Source: Gemmatimonadaceae bacterium (GTDB lineage Bacteria > Latescibacterota > UBA2968 > UBA8231). From it: a DNA stretch of 46,183 nt. The notes under the pieces are model-generated. The model did no database searches and was not told the origin of the DNA. It saw only the letters and a list, made by a program, of their open reading frames with translations. Each line of letters starts with the position of its first letter. Position 1 is the stretch's first letter. A program made the position numbers and the translations under genes. The stretch is taken from assembly GCA_026706075.1 (NCBI GenBank), contig JAPOZM010000028.1:1-46183 (forward strand), given 5' to 3'. Positions 16,734-24,494 of this stretch are shown piece after piece.

Positions 16734-18397
16734 CTCCTCCTCGGCCCGTCCGCCCCGGGGAGCTGCACCTCCGCCTCCAGCACCCGCCCCCGGAACCGTC
16801 CCGCGCCGTCCTGGATGCGGCCCACCGTCACCGGCAGGTCCGTGTGCACCAGGCGTCCCCTCCCCTCCCGCTCGGCGATCAGCTCGCCGTCGGCGAAGAG
16901 CCGCACCGCCTCGCCGTCGTACGTGCCCACCAGGTGGTGCTCCCCCGCCGGCAGCGGCTGGAGGGCCCAGGCGCGCAGGCAGCCGCGGTCGGTGTTGACC
17001 AGGAAGCTGGGACCCGGCGCGCCGGCGTTCAGGCCGCCGTTGTGGCCCAGGTCGCACCAGCGCAGGCTGAAGGAACCGCTGTCGCCTAGGGTGTCGCAGC
17101 GCAGGACGATGCCGTGGGTGACGAACTCCTCCGGGCGGCCGGGCTTGCGCCCCTGCTGCCAGGGGGCGGCGTAGAAGAACCGGCCGTCGAAGGCGCCGCC
17201 GTTGTAGCCGACGCTGTGGAGGCCGTCGGTGGCCGAGGCGTCGAGCGCCTGCCAACTCGTCGGGTCCTCGAAGGGGCGGGTCACGTCGTAGCGCAGGTAG
17301 AAGGAGTGGAACAGGTTGTCGCGCTTTCCGGGGCCCACGTGCCGGAAGAAGGGCTGGAAGTAGACGAAGCGCCCATCGAAGAAGCCGCCGTCGAAGCCGG
17401 TGGTGCGAAGGCCGTCCGTCGGGTCGGCGTCGTGGGCGGACCAGGCGTCCGGGTCGGTGAAGGAGCCGCGGGTGTCGAAGCGCACGATGCGGCCGTGGCC
17501 GTAGGCGCAGTAGTAGAGGAAGGTGCCGTCGAAGACGGCGCCCACCGCCATGCGGTAGCCGAGGGGCCGGGCGTCGAAGGCCTCCCACGAGGCCGGATCG
17601 TCGAAGGCCGCGGTCGTGTCGTGGCGGACGGCGAGCCCGCCCTCCAGGGGCACGAAGTAGGCGTAGCGGCCGTCGAAGGCGCCGCCGTCGAAGCAGGCCG
17701 CACGCGGACCCAGGAACCGCGTGATGTCGACGCTGGCATAGCTCGACCGGTTGCGGAACTCCCCCTGCGTGTCGAAGCGCAGGACCCGGCCGCAGGGCTC
17801 GTCCTCCTTGTGGGGATCCCCGGAGAACCCCGGGCAGAAGTAGATGAAGCGGCCATCGAAGGCGGCGCCCTGCTGCGAGTGGGCCTCGCCCATGTCGAAG
17901 GCCGACCAGCTGGCGCCGTCGTCGAAGGCGCCGGCCGTGTCGCAGCGCAGCAGGTGGCTGTGGTAGCGGGTCAGGTCGATCTGGCGGGGCACGAAGTAGA
18001 CGCGGCGTCCGTCGAAGACCCCGCCGTAGTAGCCGCGGGTCTCCAGCCCGTCGGTGCGCCCCGCGTCGTGCGCCCGGTAGCTGGCCGGATCGCGGAAGTC
18101 CCCGTGCGTGTCCAGCCGCAGGACCACGCCGTGGGTGGGGTTCCCGGCCTCGCCGTGCTGCTCGGGGACGAAGTAGACGAAGCGCCCGTCGCAGACGGCG
18201 CCGAAGTAGCCGCGGCTCGGCAGGCCCCCGGTGGCGCCGGCGTCGAAGGCGGCGAACCCGGGCCATTCGTCGGGGGGCCGCCATTGGGAGACCAGGGCCT
18301 GCAGGGCCTCGGCGCGGCCGTCGTCGGCGGCCACCCGGGCGCTGACGGTGAGAGCCGACCCGGGGGGCCCGGGGACGACCCGGACGCCCTCGTTCAC
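16730..18397 (-). CDS. Seven-motif beta-propeller-like protein with C-terminal laminin-G-like domain
   Basis: 555 residues, not matching a family I can name. Seven copies of a FDGRxxYFxP motif occur at intervals of about 55-65 residues (for example VCDGRFVYFVPEQ, VFDGRRVYFVPRQ, AFDGRFIYFCP, AFDGRYAYFVP, VFDGTFLYYCA, FFDGRFVYFQP, AFDGRFFYAAP). Most units also contain RxDTxGxFxDPxSW and FDAxxTDGLxxxGY. Seven such units suggest a seven-bladed propeller. From about residue 435 a concanavalin/laminin-G-like domain follows (LPAGEHHLVGTYDGEAVRLF, ADGELIAEREG, VTVGRIQDG). No signal peptide is visible. GTG start at 18397 overlaps the upstream stop as GTGA, coupling it to the fusion protein. Likely a binding or scaffold protein. 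Confidence 0.85.
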   Translation of the reverse strand: MNEGVRVVPGPPGSALTVSARVAADDGRAEALQALVSQWRPPDEWPGFAAFDAGATGGLPSRGYFGAVCDGRFVYFVPEQHGEAGNPTHGVVLRLDTHGDFRDPASYRAHDAGRTDGLETRGYYGGVFDGRRVYFVPRQIDLTRYHSHLLRCDTAGAFDDGASWSAFDMGEAHSQQGAAFDGRFIYFCPGFSGDPHKEDEPCGRVLRFDTQGEFRNRSSYASVDITRFLGPRAACFDGGAFDGRYAYFVPLEGGLAVRHDTTAAFDDPASWEAFDARPLGYRMAVGAVFDGTFLYYCAYGHGRIVRFDTRGSFTDPDAWSAHDADPTDGLRTTGFDGGFFDGRFVYFQPFFRHVGPGKRDNLFHSFYLRYDVTRPFEDPTSWQALDASATDGLHSVGYNGGAFDGRFFYAAPWQQGRKPGRPEEFVTHGIVLRCDTLGDSGSFSLRWCDLGHNGGLNAGAPGPSFLVNTDRGCLRAWALQPLPAGEHHLVGTYDGEAVRLFADGELIAEREGRGRLVHTDLPVTVGRIQDGAGRFRGRVLEAEVQLPGADGPRRS

Positions 18398-20958
18398 GAG
18401 CGCAGGACCTCCATGAGCGACATGTGGGGGCGGCCGTACTCCTCGAGGCTGGACCAGCTCACGCGGCAGCCGGGGAAGGCCTGGCGCGCCGCGGCCTCGA
18501 AGAGCCGGCCGTTGAACCAGTCCACCGCGGAGCCGTCGAACTTGGCCGGCCCCTTGAAGCCCATGCGGTAGAGGCTGCGGCCCCGGCGGTTGCGGCGCTG
18601 CGGGACCTCGTGGTAGTCGGCGATGACCCGCACGATGAGGTCGATCAGCTCCAGCGCCCCCCGCGGGTGCAGGAGGTCGATCAGCAGCAGGCAGCCCTCG
18701 ATCGAGCGGTTGGAGAGGTGCATCCAGACGTTGGGGGGGTACTCGTCGAGCACCTCCCGCAGGATCGCCGCCGGGTCCAGCGGCAGTCCGGAGAGGCGCT
18801 CCGGGTCGAGGAAGGAGAACCGGCCGAGGTCGGGGATGTGCACGTAGCGCTCCTCCAGCTTCAGCCCCGTGCCGCGGTCCTCCGGGTTGCCGTAGAGGTC
18901 CTGCCAGAAGTGGTAGAACCGGAAGTCCCCCTCCTCCTCCCCGAGGTTCTCCCGGAAGCGGTCCCGGTAGAGGTCCAGGAAGGAGGAGACGCCGGATCTC
19001 CCGATCGCTTCCAGGTCCTCCCGCAGCAGGTCCTCGTCGAGGCCGTACTCCTCCGAGAGAAGCTCGACCTGCGGGCCGGGCAGGTAGAGGCGGGTCTCGA
19101 TGGCGAAGCACTCGCCGTCGATCTGGGCCAGCTTGTCGTTGGGCAGGTTGTTGACGACGGAGGTCACGTGCACCCGCAGGACCCGCCCCCGGTAGCGTTC
19201 CAGCGGGGCCGTGGGCGCCTGGAGATTGGCCTGCACGTAGTCGAGGCGGAACCCCCGGCGCCGCTCGCCCAGCTCCTCCCGCGCCGCCTCCAGCGACGCC
19301 GGCGCGGCGTCGACCAGCACGTAGCAGAGCCGTCCCGGCTCCAGGCGCCCGGCCCGGGCGAAGCGGGTCACGGTGTCGATGAACTCCCGGGCGTAGTCGA
19401 CGCTGGAGACGCCGATCTCCACGTAGGCCAGCTCGGCGTCGGGGTCGTCGCCGCGGGCCTCGACGACCTGTTCCAGGAAGCGCCGGGCGTTGGCCCGCAC
19501 CAGCTCCACGTCGGAGTCCGGGGAGCCGCTGATGCTGTCGCGGTAGTCGCGGCCGTGGGTGCCGACGTAGGCCCGCATGTGGCGCCAGAAGGTCTCGTTG
19601 AACTCCCACACCGGACTCCGGCTGTAGGGCACCCAGCCGCCGATGACGGCCCCGCCCTCGCTCTCGGTGGAGCCGGCCTCGCGGCGGCGCAAGGCGGCGG
19701 CCACCGCCTCCTCGAGGGCGGGTCCGGTGTCGAGCTGGCGCACGTCGAGGGCCAGCTCCCACGTCTCTTCCGGCTCTCCCCCCGGGCCGACGAAGGGCCT
19801 GTAGGCGATGGGCACGCGGAAGTGCTGGGCGTAGGTGATGCGGTTCCAGTAGGTGCGGAAGGCAGGCCCGCCGGCCCCGGCCTCGACGACGCGCTCGAGG
19901 CTGCGCAGGGCGCCGCGGAAGGAGCGCACGTAGCCGTCGTCGCGCAGGCCGGGCTCGTGAACCACCGAGACGCCGCGGGCCCCGAGGTCGGCGCTCAGCA
20001 GGTCCACGTCGGAGCGGGCCCGCTCGCTCGGCGCCAGGCCCGCCGCCGACAGCACCGGCAGCAGGTCCGCGGTGCCGCTGATCGGCATGAGGTGGATGCC
20101 GGCGGCCCCGGGCAGCCGGCGGATGCGGCCGATCAGATCGGCGGACCAGCGGCGCTTGAAGGCGGTGAACTCCTCCTCGTCGAGGTCGCCCTCGGCGGCG
20201 CGGTATTCGCCCAGCAGGGCGCGCGCCTCCGGGGAGCGGGTCCCGCAGCCGATCAGGAAGAGCCAGAACCGGAGCATCGCCGCCGAGCCGATCACGGGCA
20301 CGCCGACCACCAGGGGCGTCGAGGTGAGACCGCGCGCGTGGGCCCTCTCCCACCAGGCCTCGTGGCGCTCCCAGAGCAGGGGCGGCTGCAGCAGGATCGC
20401 CTCGGCGCCGGCGTCGATCTTGCGGGCGAGGCGGTCGACCCGCGCCTCGACCCGCCCCACGAGGGGGTTCTCCACGGCCCACACGGGCAGCTCCGGCGGC
20501 AGCTGCCCCGACTCGCGCAGGCGGCGCACCAGCTCCAGGGTCCGGAAGGCGTCCATCGGCAGCAGGGAGGCGCCGCCGGGGACCGTCGCCAGCCCGCGCC
20601 GCACCAGGTCTCCCCCGGAGAGCACCAGCAGCCCCCGGGCGCCGCCGCCGACGGCCCGCAGGATGCGGGCCTCCACCGTGCTCCGTGTGCGGGTGCCGGC
20701 GGAGATCGTGACGACCGGCTCGCGGGTTTCGTCCAGGACGTCGAAGAGGCCCTTCGGCCGCTCCCGGCGCGCGAAGAGGCGCACCGCGTCGCCGAGGCGG
20801 CCCACCAGCGGGATGTCGGGCAGGGTGACGGCGTCGACGGCGCCGCGCTCGATCAGCCGCGCATAGCGCGGCGCCTGGGCCGGGTGCGTCTGCTCGGCGG
20901 TGACGACGAACAGTCCGCGCCGCAGGCGGTCGGCGACGGGCGGGACGGCGGCGGTCAC
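18394..20958 (-). CDS. Fusion of an MTHFR-like barrel and a methyltransferase-like domain
   Basis: 854 residues, GTG start. The N-terminal about 300 residues look like a methylenetetrahydrofolate-reductase-type TIM barrel: GLFVVTAEQTHPAQAPRY, AVDAVTLPDIPLVGR, RGLLVLSGGDLVRRG near 104, and KIDAGAEAILLQPPLLWERH near 185. A middle stretch (about 340-490) is unassigned. From about 500 a class-I SAM-methyltransferase-like fold is suggested: AYVEIGVSSVDYAREFID (Tyr512), CYVLVDAAPASLEAAREEL and VHVTSVVNNLPNDKLAQIDG. The glycine-rich loop reads EIGVSS rather than E.G.G.G, so SAM binding is uncertain. MidA-like enzymes are the nearest resemblance. Both ends overlap neighbours as GTGA, so it is the middle of a coupled trio. 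Fold assignments are by eye. Confidence 0.7.
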   Translation of the reverse strand: MTAAVPPVADRLRRGLFVVTAEQTHPAQAPRYARLIERGAVDAVTLPDIPLVGRLGDAVRLFARRERPKGLFDVLDETREPVVTISAGTRTRSTVEARILRAVGGGARGLLVLSGGDLVRRGLATVPGGASLLPMDAFRTLELVRRLRESGQLPPELPVWAVENPLVGRVEARVDRLARKIDAGAEAILLQPPLLWERHEAWWERAHARGLTSTPLVVGVPVIGSAAMLRFWLFLIGCGTRSPEARALLGEYRAAEGDLDEEEFTAFKRRWSADLIGRIRRLPGAAGIHLMPISGTADLLPVLSAAGLAPSERARSDVDLLSADLGARGVSVVHEPGLRDDGYVRSFRGALRSLERVVEAGAGGPAFRTYWNRITYAQHFRVPIAYRPFVGPGGEPEETWELALDVRQLDTGPALEEAVAAALRRREAGSTESEGGAVIGGWVPYSRSPVWEFNETFWRHMRAYVGTHGRDYRDSISGSPDSDVELVRANARRFLEQVVEARGDDPDAELAYVEIGVSSVDYAREFIDTVTRFARAGRLEPGRLCYVLVDAAPASLEAAREELGERRRGFRLDYVQANLQAPTAPLERYRGRVLRVHVTSVVNNLPNDKLAQIDGECFAIETRLYLPGPQVELLSEEYGLDEDLLREDLEAIGRSGVSSFLDLYRDRFRENLGEEEGDFRFYHFWQDLYGNPEDRGTGLKLEERYVHIPDLGRFSFLDPERLSGLPLDPAAILREVLDEYPPNVWMHLSNRSIEGCLLLIDLLHPRGALELIDLIVRVIADYHEVPQRRNRRGRSLYRMGFKGPAKFDGSAVDWFNGRLFEAAARQAFPGCRVSWSSLEEYGRPHMSLMEVLRS

Positions 20959-21734
20959 TTCCCGCGCTGGTCTGCGTACTCGCGCAGGGAGGCCACGTGC
21001 GACGTCACGACCTGCAGACCGTAGGAGAGGGGGGTGCCCACGTTCAGGAAGCGGTAGCCCCAGTCGATCTTCTGGCGGATGTCGCCGGGCTCGGTCAGGG
21101 TCGTGCCCGTGACGATCCCGGTGCCCTCCAGCCTCCGGGGCACCTCCTCCATGATGCTCTGCACCTTCTTGGAGCCCGTCTGCCCCATCACTCCCAGGGA
21201 CGCCGACAGGTCGAGGGGGCCCACCAGGATGATGTCGATGCCGGGCACGGCGGCGATCTCGTCCAGGCTCTCCCAGGCCTGCAGGCTCTCGAGCTGGCAG
21301 ACCAGCAGGGTCTCGTCGTTGGCCGTGGCGAGGACGTGGTCCCAGTCCTCGCCGGCGATCCTCGTCCACATGGGGGAGAGGCCGCGGTTGCCCTCGGGCG
21401 GGTAGTGGGCCGCGTCGACGGCCCGGGCCGCCTCCTCGGCGGAGTTGACCTGGGGGATCATGACCAGCACGGCCCCCACGTCATAGGCCTTCTTGATCAG
21501 GCCCGGGTCGTTGCTGGCCACCCGGATCAGCGGCGCCACCCCACGCTGCCGGGCGAGGACGGGGATGACGTCGAGGGATTCGACCCCGTATGGCATGTGC
21601 TCGGTGTCGATCCACAGGAAGTCGATCCCCGTGTCGAAGGTGGGGCCGGCGAAGTGGGGGGTGAAGGCGGGCAGGCCGGTGCCGAAGACGACCTGGCCGT
21701 CGGCGAGCTTCTGCTTGATCGGGTTGGGGTACAT
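20955..21734 (-). CDS. HpcH/HpaI-family aldolase
   Basis: 259 residues, usual length. The class II pyruvate-aldolase barrel is marked by DFLWIDTEHMPYG (DxEH, catalytic His), APLIRVASNDPGLIKKAYDV (Arg), GAVLVMIPQVNSAEEAARAV, LLVCQLESLQAWESL (QxE metal ligand) and IDIILVGPLDLSASLGVMGQ. Relatives cleave 4-hydroxy-2-keto acids such as 2-keto-3-deoxy sugar acids or 2,4-dihydroxyhept-2-ene-dioate to pyruvate and an aldehyde. AAGGAAG precedes the ATG. The gene follows uppP by 19 bp, and its stop overlaps the fusion-protein start. Two enolase-superfamily enzymes and a uronate-dehydrogenase-like SDR elsewhere in the window could feed it 2-keto-3-deoxy acids; that link is inference. Confidence 0.92.
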   Translation of the reverse strand: MYPNPIKQKLADGQVVFGTGLPAFTPHFAGPTFDTGIDFLWIDTEHMPYGVESLDVIPVLARQRGVAPLIRVASNDPGLIKKAYDVGAVLVMIPQVNSAEEAARAVDAAHYPPEGNRGLSPMWTRIAGEDWDHVLATANDETLLVCQLESLQAWESLDEIAAVPGIDIILVGPLDLSASLGVMGQTGSKKVQSIMEEVPRRLEGTGIVTGTTLTEPGDIRQKIDWGYRFLNVGTPLSYGLQVVTSHVASLREYADQRGK

Positions 21735-21753
21735 GCGGTCTTCCTTGGGCGCG

Positions 21754-22563
21754 TCAGGCGCGCAGGGTGAAGAGGATGAAGGCCCCCAGCCCGACGCGGT
21801 ACACGGCGAAGGGCGGGGTGCCGAAGCGTTCGAGAAGTCGCAGCAGCAGGCCGATGGCGGCGTAGCCGCTCACCGCGGCGGCGCCGATGCCGAGGACCAG
21901 GCTGAGGATCTGCTCGCCGCCCGGGCCGGCGCCGAGGAGCTCCATCAGCTCCAGCAGGCCGGCGCCGGTGATGGCCGGCAGCCCGAGGAGGAAGGCGAAC
22001 CGGGCCGCCTGCTCGCGGCGCAGGCCGACGAGGAGCCCCGCCATGATCGTCGAGCCCGACCGCGACACCCCCGGGACCAGGGCCAGGGCCTGGAACAGTC
22101 CGATCACCTGGATGCGCCAGAAGGAGAGCTCGGTCAGGTCGCGGTCGCGGCGCCCGAGGCGCTCGGCCAGCAGCAGGCAGGGGGCCAGCAGGATCAGGGC
22201 CCAGGCGATGACCGGCAGGGCCCGCGCCTCGGTGGCGATGAAGCCCTTCAGCCCCAGGCCGCAGAGGACGGCGGGCACCGTGGCCGGCAGGATCGCCCAG
22301 GCGGTGAGGCACTCGGGGGAGTGGCGCAGGTCGCGGCGGCGCAGCCCCTCGACCGCGGCCCCGGCGAGGCGGCGGATGTCCCCGGCGAAGAAGGCGAGCA
22401 CCGCCGCCAGGGTGCCGAGGTGGATGGCGGCCGAGAAGGCGAGCCCGGGATCGCCCCACCCGAGGTAGTGGGGGACGATGCGCAGGTGGGCGGTGGAGGA
22501 GACGGGCAGGGTCTCGGTGAGGCCCTGCACGAGGCCGAGGACGACGGACTGGAAGGGCGTCAT
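21754..22563 (-). CDS. uppP: Undecaprenyl-diphosphatase UppP (BacA)
   Basis: 269 residues, full length. The catalytic stretch GLVQGLTETLPVSSTAHL (Glu17, Ser22, Ser23, His26) and PGVSRSGSTIMAGLLVGLRR are both canonical. The rest is a series of hydrophobic segments (AAVLAFFAGDI, VIAWALILLAPCLLLAERL, VSGYAAIGLLLRLLERFG, LGAFILFTLRA). It removes the terminal phosphate of undecaprenyl diphosphate at the outer face of the inner membrane, recycling the lipid carrier for peptidoglycan and exopolysaccharide. It is the most upstream gene of a minus-strand cluster with the aldolase. The 270 bp before it hold no gene. Confidence 0.96.
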   Translation of the reverse strand: MTPFQSVVLGLVQGLTETLPVSSTAHLRIVPHYLGWGDPGLAFSAAIHLGTLAAVLAFFAGDIRRLAGAAVEGLRRRDLRHSPECLTAWAILPATVPAVLCGLGLKGFIATEARALPVIAWALILLAPCLLLAERLGRRDRDLTELSFWRIQVIGLFQALALVPGVSRSGSTIMAGLLVGLRREQAARFAFLLGLPAITGAGLLELMELLGAGPGGEQILSLVLGIGAAAVSGYAAIGLLLRLLERFGTPPFAVYRVGLGAFILFTLRA

Positions 22564-22833
22564 GTCGTCCGGGTCGGCATCATGGCGCGGTCAATCTATT
22601 GCGCGGGCGAGGCGCCGACCACGCCGCCCGGGCCGCTGAGGGAGCAGGCGGCGCACTCCCGGGGAGGCTCCTGCGGGTCGGGCGATCCTCGCGTCGTGGG
22701 GACTCCGCGCAGCTTGCGGGGCGGACGGATCGACGGCGGCCGGTGACGCGGACACCGGGCGGGCCAGCCTCAGCCGGCTACCAGGCTGTATCCGATGGCG
22801 TGCGGAAGGGGGCCGGCACCGGGCCGGTCGGGT

Positions 22834-23610
22834 TCAGGGCGCCAGAGTGGACTTCACGCCGCCCCAGGTGGCCGGCGTCACGGCGCTGGCCACGTCGATG
22901 CGGCGGTAGACCAGGGGTTTGGCCGGCGGCATCCCGTCCTGAATCCACCCGGAGGGATCCTCCAGCCGAGCTCTTTCCAGGACAAGGCTTTCGCCGTCAT
23001 CCCGGATGTCGTAGGTGGTGGGCGACGTCTCGTCCGTTTCGTTGATCACCGCGAGGATTCCCTCTGTGCTCCAGACCACCTGATACAATGTCGTGAGTTC
23101 CTGCTCGAGTGCCAGGCGGTCCTCTTCGGGGAACTCACCTCCTTCCGCGGCACGGACCTGTGCCTCGAAGTTCACCCCGAACTCGGTCCAGAGGGAGACG
23201 AAGAAGTCGCTGAAATCCCGGTCGTCGTAGGTGATATCGAGGGCCACCCATTCCATCGCGAGGATGTCCCCGGCCGTCGTGTAGGTGCCGGACCCAAGGG
23301 AGGAAGCCGTCTCCAGCGTGACTTCGGGCCAGGCTGCCCTCACCATCTGGTTCATGGCTTCGGCGTCGCCAGCGGTGAGATCCTCGCGTTCCTCGAAAAG
23401 TGGCGGTGGTAACTGGTACCCACCCTTCATCCGCATTTCCCAGCGGAGCTCGAAGGTGCCGTCCTCCAGAAAGACCAAGCTTGTGGTGAATGAACCTCCG
23501 TCTTCCTCTCCGCTCGCCTCCCAGGTGCCGACGAGGCTCTCATCCAGGGCGGAAAGGGGAGGGACGCACAGGGCGAGGAAGAGGATGGAAGGCAGGTAGA
23601 TCCGGAGCAT
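22834..23610 (-). CDS. Secreted protein of unknown function, tandem paralogue 1
   Basis: 258 residues with signal peptide MLRIYLPSILFLALCVPPLS (cleavage near LSA-LDE). The mature part begins LDESLVGTWEASGEEDGGSF, then LVFLEDGTFELRWEM, which recalls small lipocalin-like domains that open with a GTW strand; no family is assigned. The end reads YRRIDVASAVTPATWGGVKS, like its neighbour. Start chosen at ATG 23610 because CGGAGGTG lies 5-7 nt upstream and the signal peptide begins there. It lies 20 bp after the paralogue at 23631-24407, which has exactly the same length. Base composition is less GC-rich than around it. Confidence 0.8.
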   Translation of the reverse strand: MLRIYLPSILFLALCVPPLSALDESLVGTWEASGEEDGGSFTTSLVFLEDGTFELRWEMRMKGGYQLPPPLFEEREDLTAGDAEAMNQMVRAAWPEVTLETASSLGSGTYTTAGDILAMEWVALDITYDDRDFSDFFVSLWTEFGVNFEAQVRAAEGGEFPEEDRLALEQELTTLYQVVWSTEGILAVINETDETSPTTYDIRDDGESLVLERARLEDPSGWIQDGMPPAKPLVYRRIDVASAVTPATWGGVKSTLAP

Positions 23611-23630
23611 GGGACACCTCCGCCGTCGGT

Positions 23631-24407
23631 TCACCGCGCCAGGGTCGACTTCACTCTGCCCCAGGCGGCAGGCGCGACCGCGCTGGCCACGTCGACGCGG
23701 CGGTAGGCCAGCGGTTTGGCCAGCGGTTTGCCGCGGGCGTCCGCCTCCTGGAACAGCAAGGCGTCCGCGAAAAACCCGGGCCCTTGGAGGACCGGGCCCT
23801 CTCCGTCATTCCGAATCCCGTAGGACCTGGGGGAGGCCCAGGGTTCGTTCAGTATGCGGAGGAGTACCTCCAGTGTCATGATCTCCCGGGCCTGGGTCTC
23901 GGCCTCCTCCTCGAGGGCAAGGCGGGCCTCCTCGGACAGCTCGCCTCCCTCGGAATGGAGAGCCATCTGGTTGAGGCTGAACCGGATGTAGAACGGGACC
24001 ATGAAGTCGGTAAAACCCCTGCCGTCGTAGGTCAGGTCGACGTCGATCCATTCCATCCGCAGACTGTCCCCGGAGGCCGCGTACGTCCCGGAGCCGAGGA
24101 AGGAGCTGGTCTCCAGCGGGGTCTCGGGCCACACAGCATCGAACAGCAGGGTCAGGGCATCGGCCTCGTCGGCCGAGAGGTCGTCGTCTTCCTGGAACTG
24201 CGGCGGCCTCCAGTACCCATCTTCCGTCCGGCTGACGCTGCTGAACTCGAAGGTGCCGTCGTCATGGAAGACCACGCGAGCGGTGAATGAACCTTCGTCG
24301 CCCTCGCCGCTCGCCTCCCAGGTGCCGACGAGGCTCTCATCCAGGGCGGAGAGGGGAGGGACGGACAGGGCGAGGAAGAGGATGGAAGGCAGGGACTTGC
24401 GGAGCAT
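23631..24407 (-). CDS. Secreted protein of unknown function, tandem paralogue 2
   Basis: 258 residues with signal peptide MLRKSLPSILFLALSVPPLS. The mature start LDESLVGTWEASGEGDEGSF and the end YRRVDVASAVAPAAWGRVKS match the downstream copy almost residue for residue. The middle (about residues 60-220) has drifted much more, with SGTYAASGDSLRMEWIDVDL as a recognisable shared core. AAGGAGGTG precedes the ATG at 24407, and the two leader regions are nearly identical at the DNA level. A duplicated gene pair with diverging centres suggests a changing binding surface. Function unknown. Confidence 0.8.
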   Translation of the reverse strand: MLRKSLPSILFLALSVPPLSALDESLVGTWEASGEGDEGSFTARVVFHDDGTFEFSSVSRTEDGYWRPPQFQEDDDLSADEADALTLLFDAVWPETPLETSSFLGSGTYAASGDSLRMEWIDVDLTYDGRGFTDFMVPFYIRFSLNQMALHSEGGELSEEARLALEEEAETQAREIMTLEVLLRILNEPWASPRSYGIRNDGEGPVLQGPGFFADALLFQEADARGKPLAKPLAYRRVDVASAVAPAAWGRVKSTLAR

Positions 24408-24494
24408 GAGACACCTCCTTGCCGCGGGGCTGTGCGGCTTCATGCTGCCGGGGGACAAGCGACGCTTCGGGGCCTTGCTTGTCAATGGCCGTCG

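Noticed and set aside
16730..18397. DNA tandem repeat or CRISPR-like periodicity
   Set aside because: The periodicity is in the protein (seven propeller units); the DNA copies are diverged and there are no spacers.
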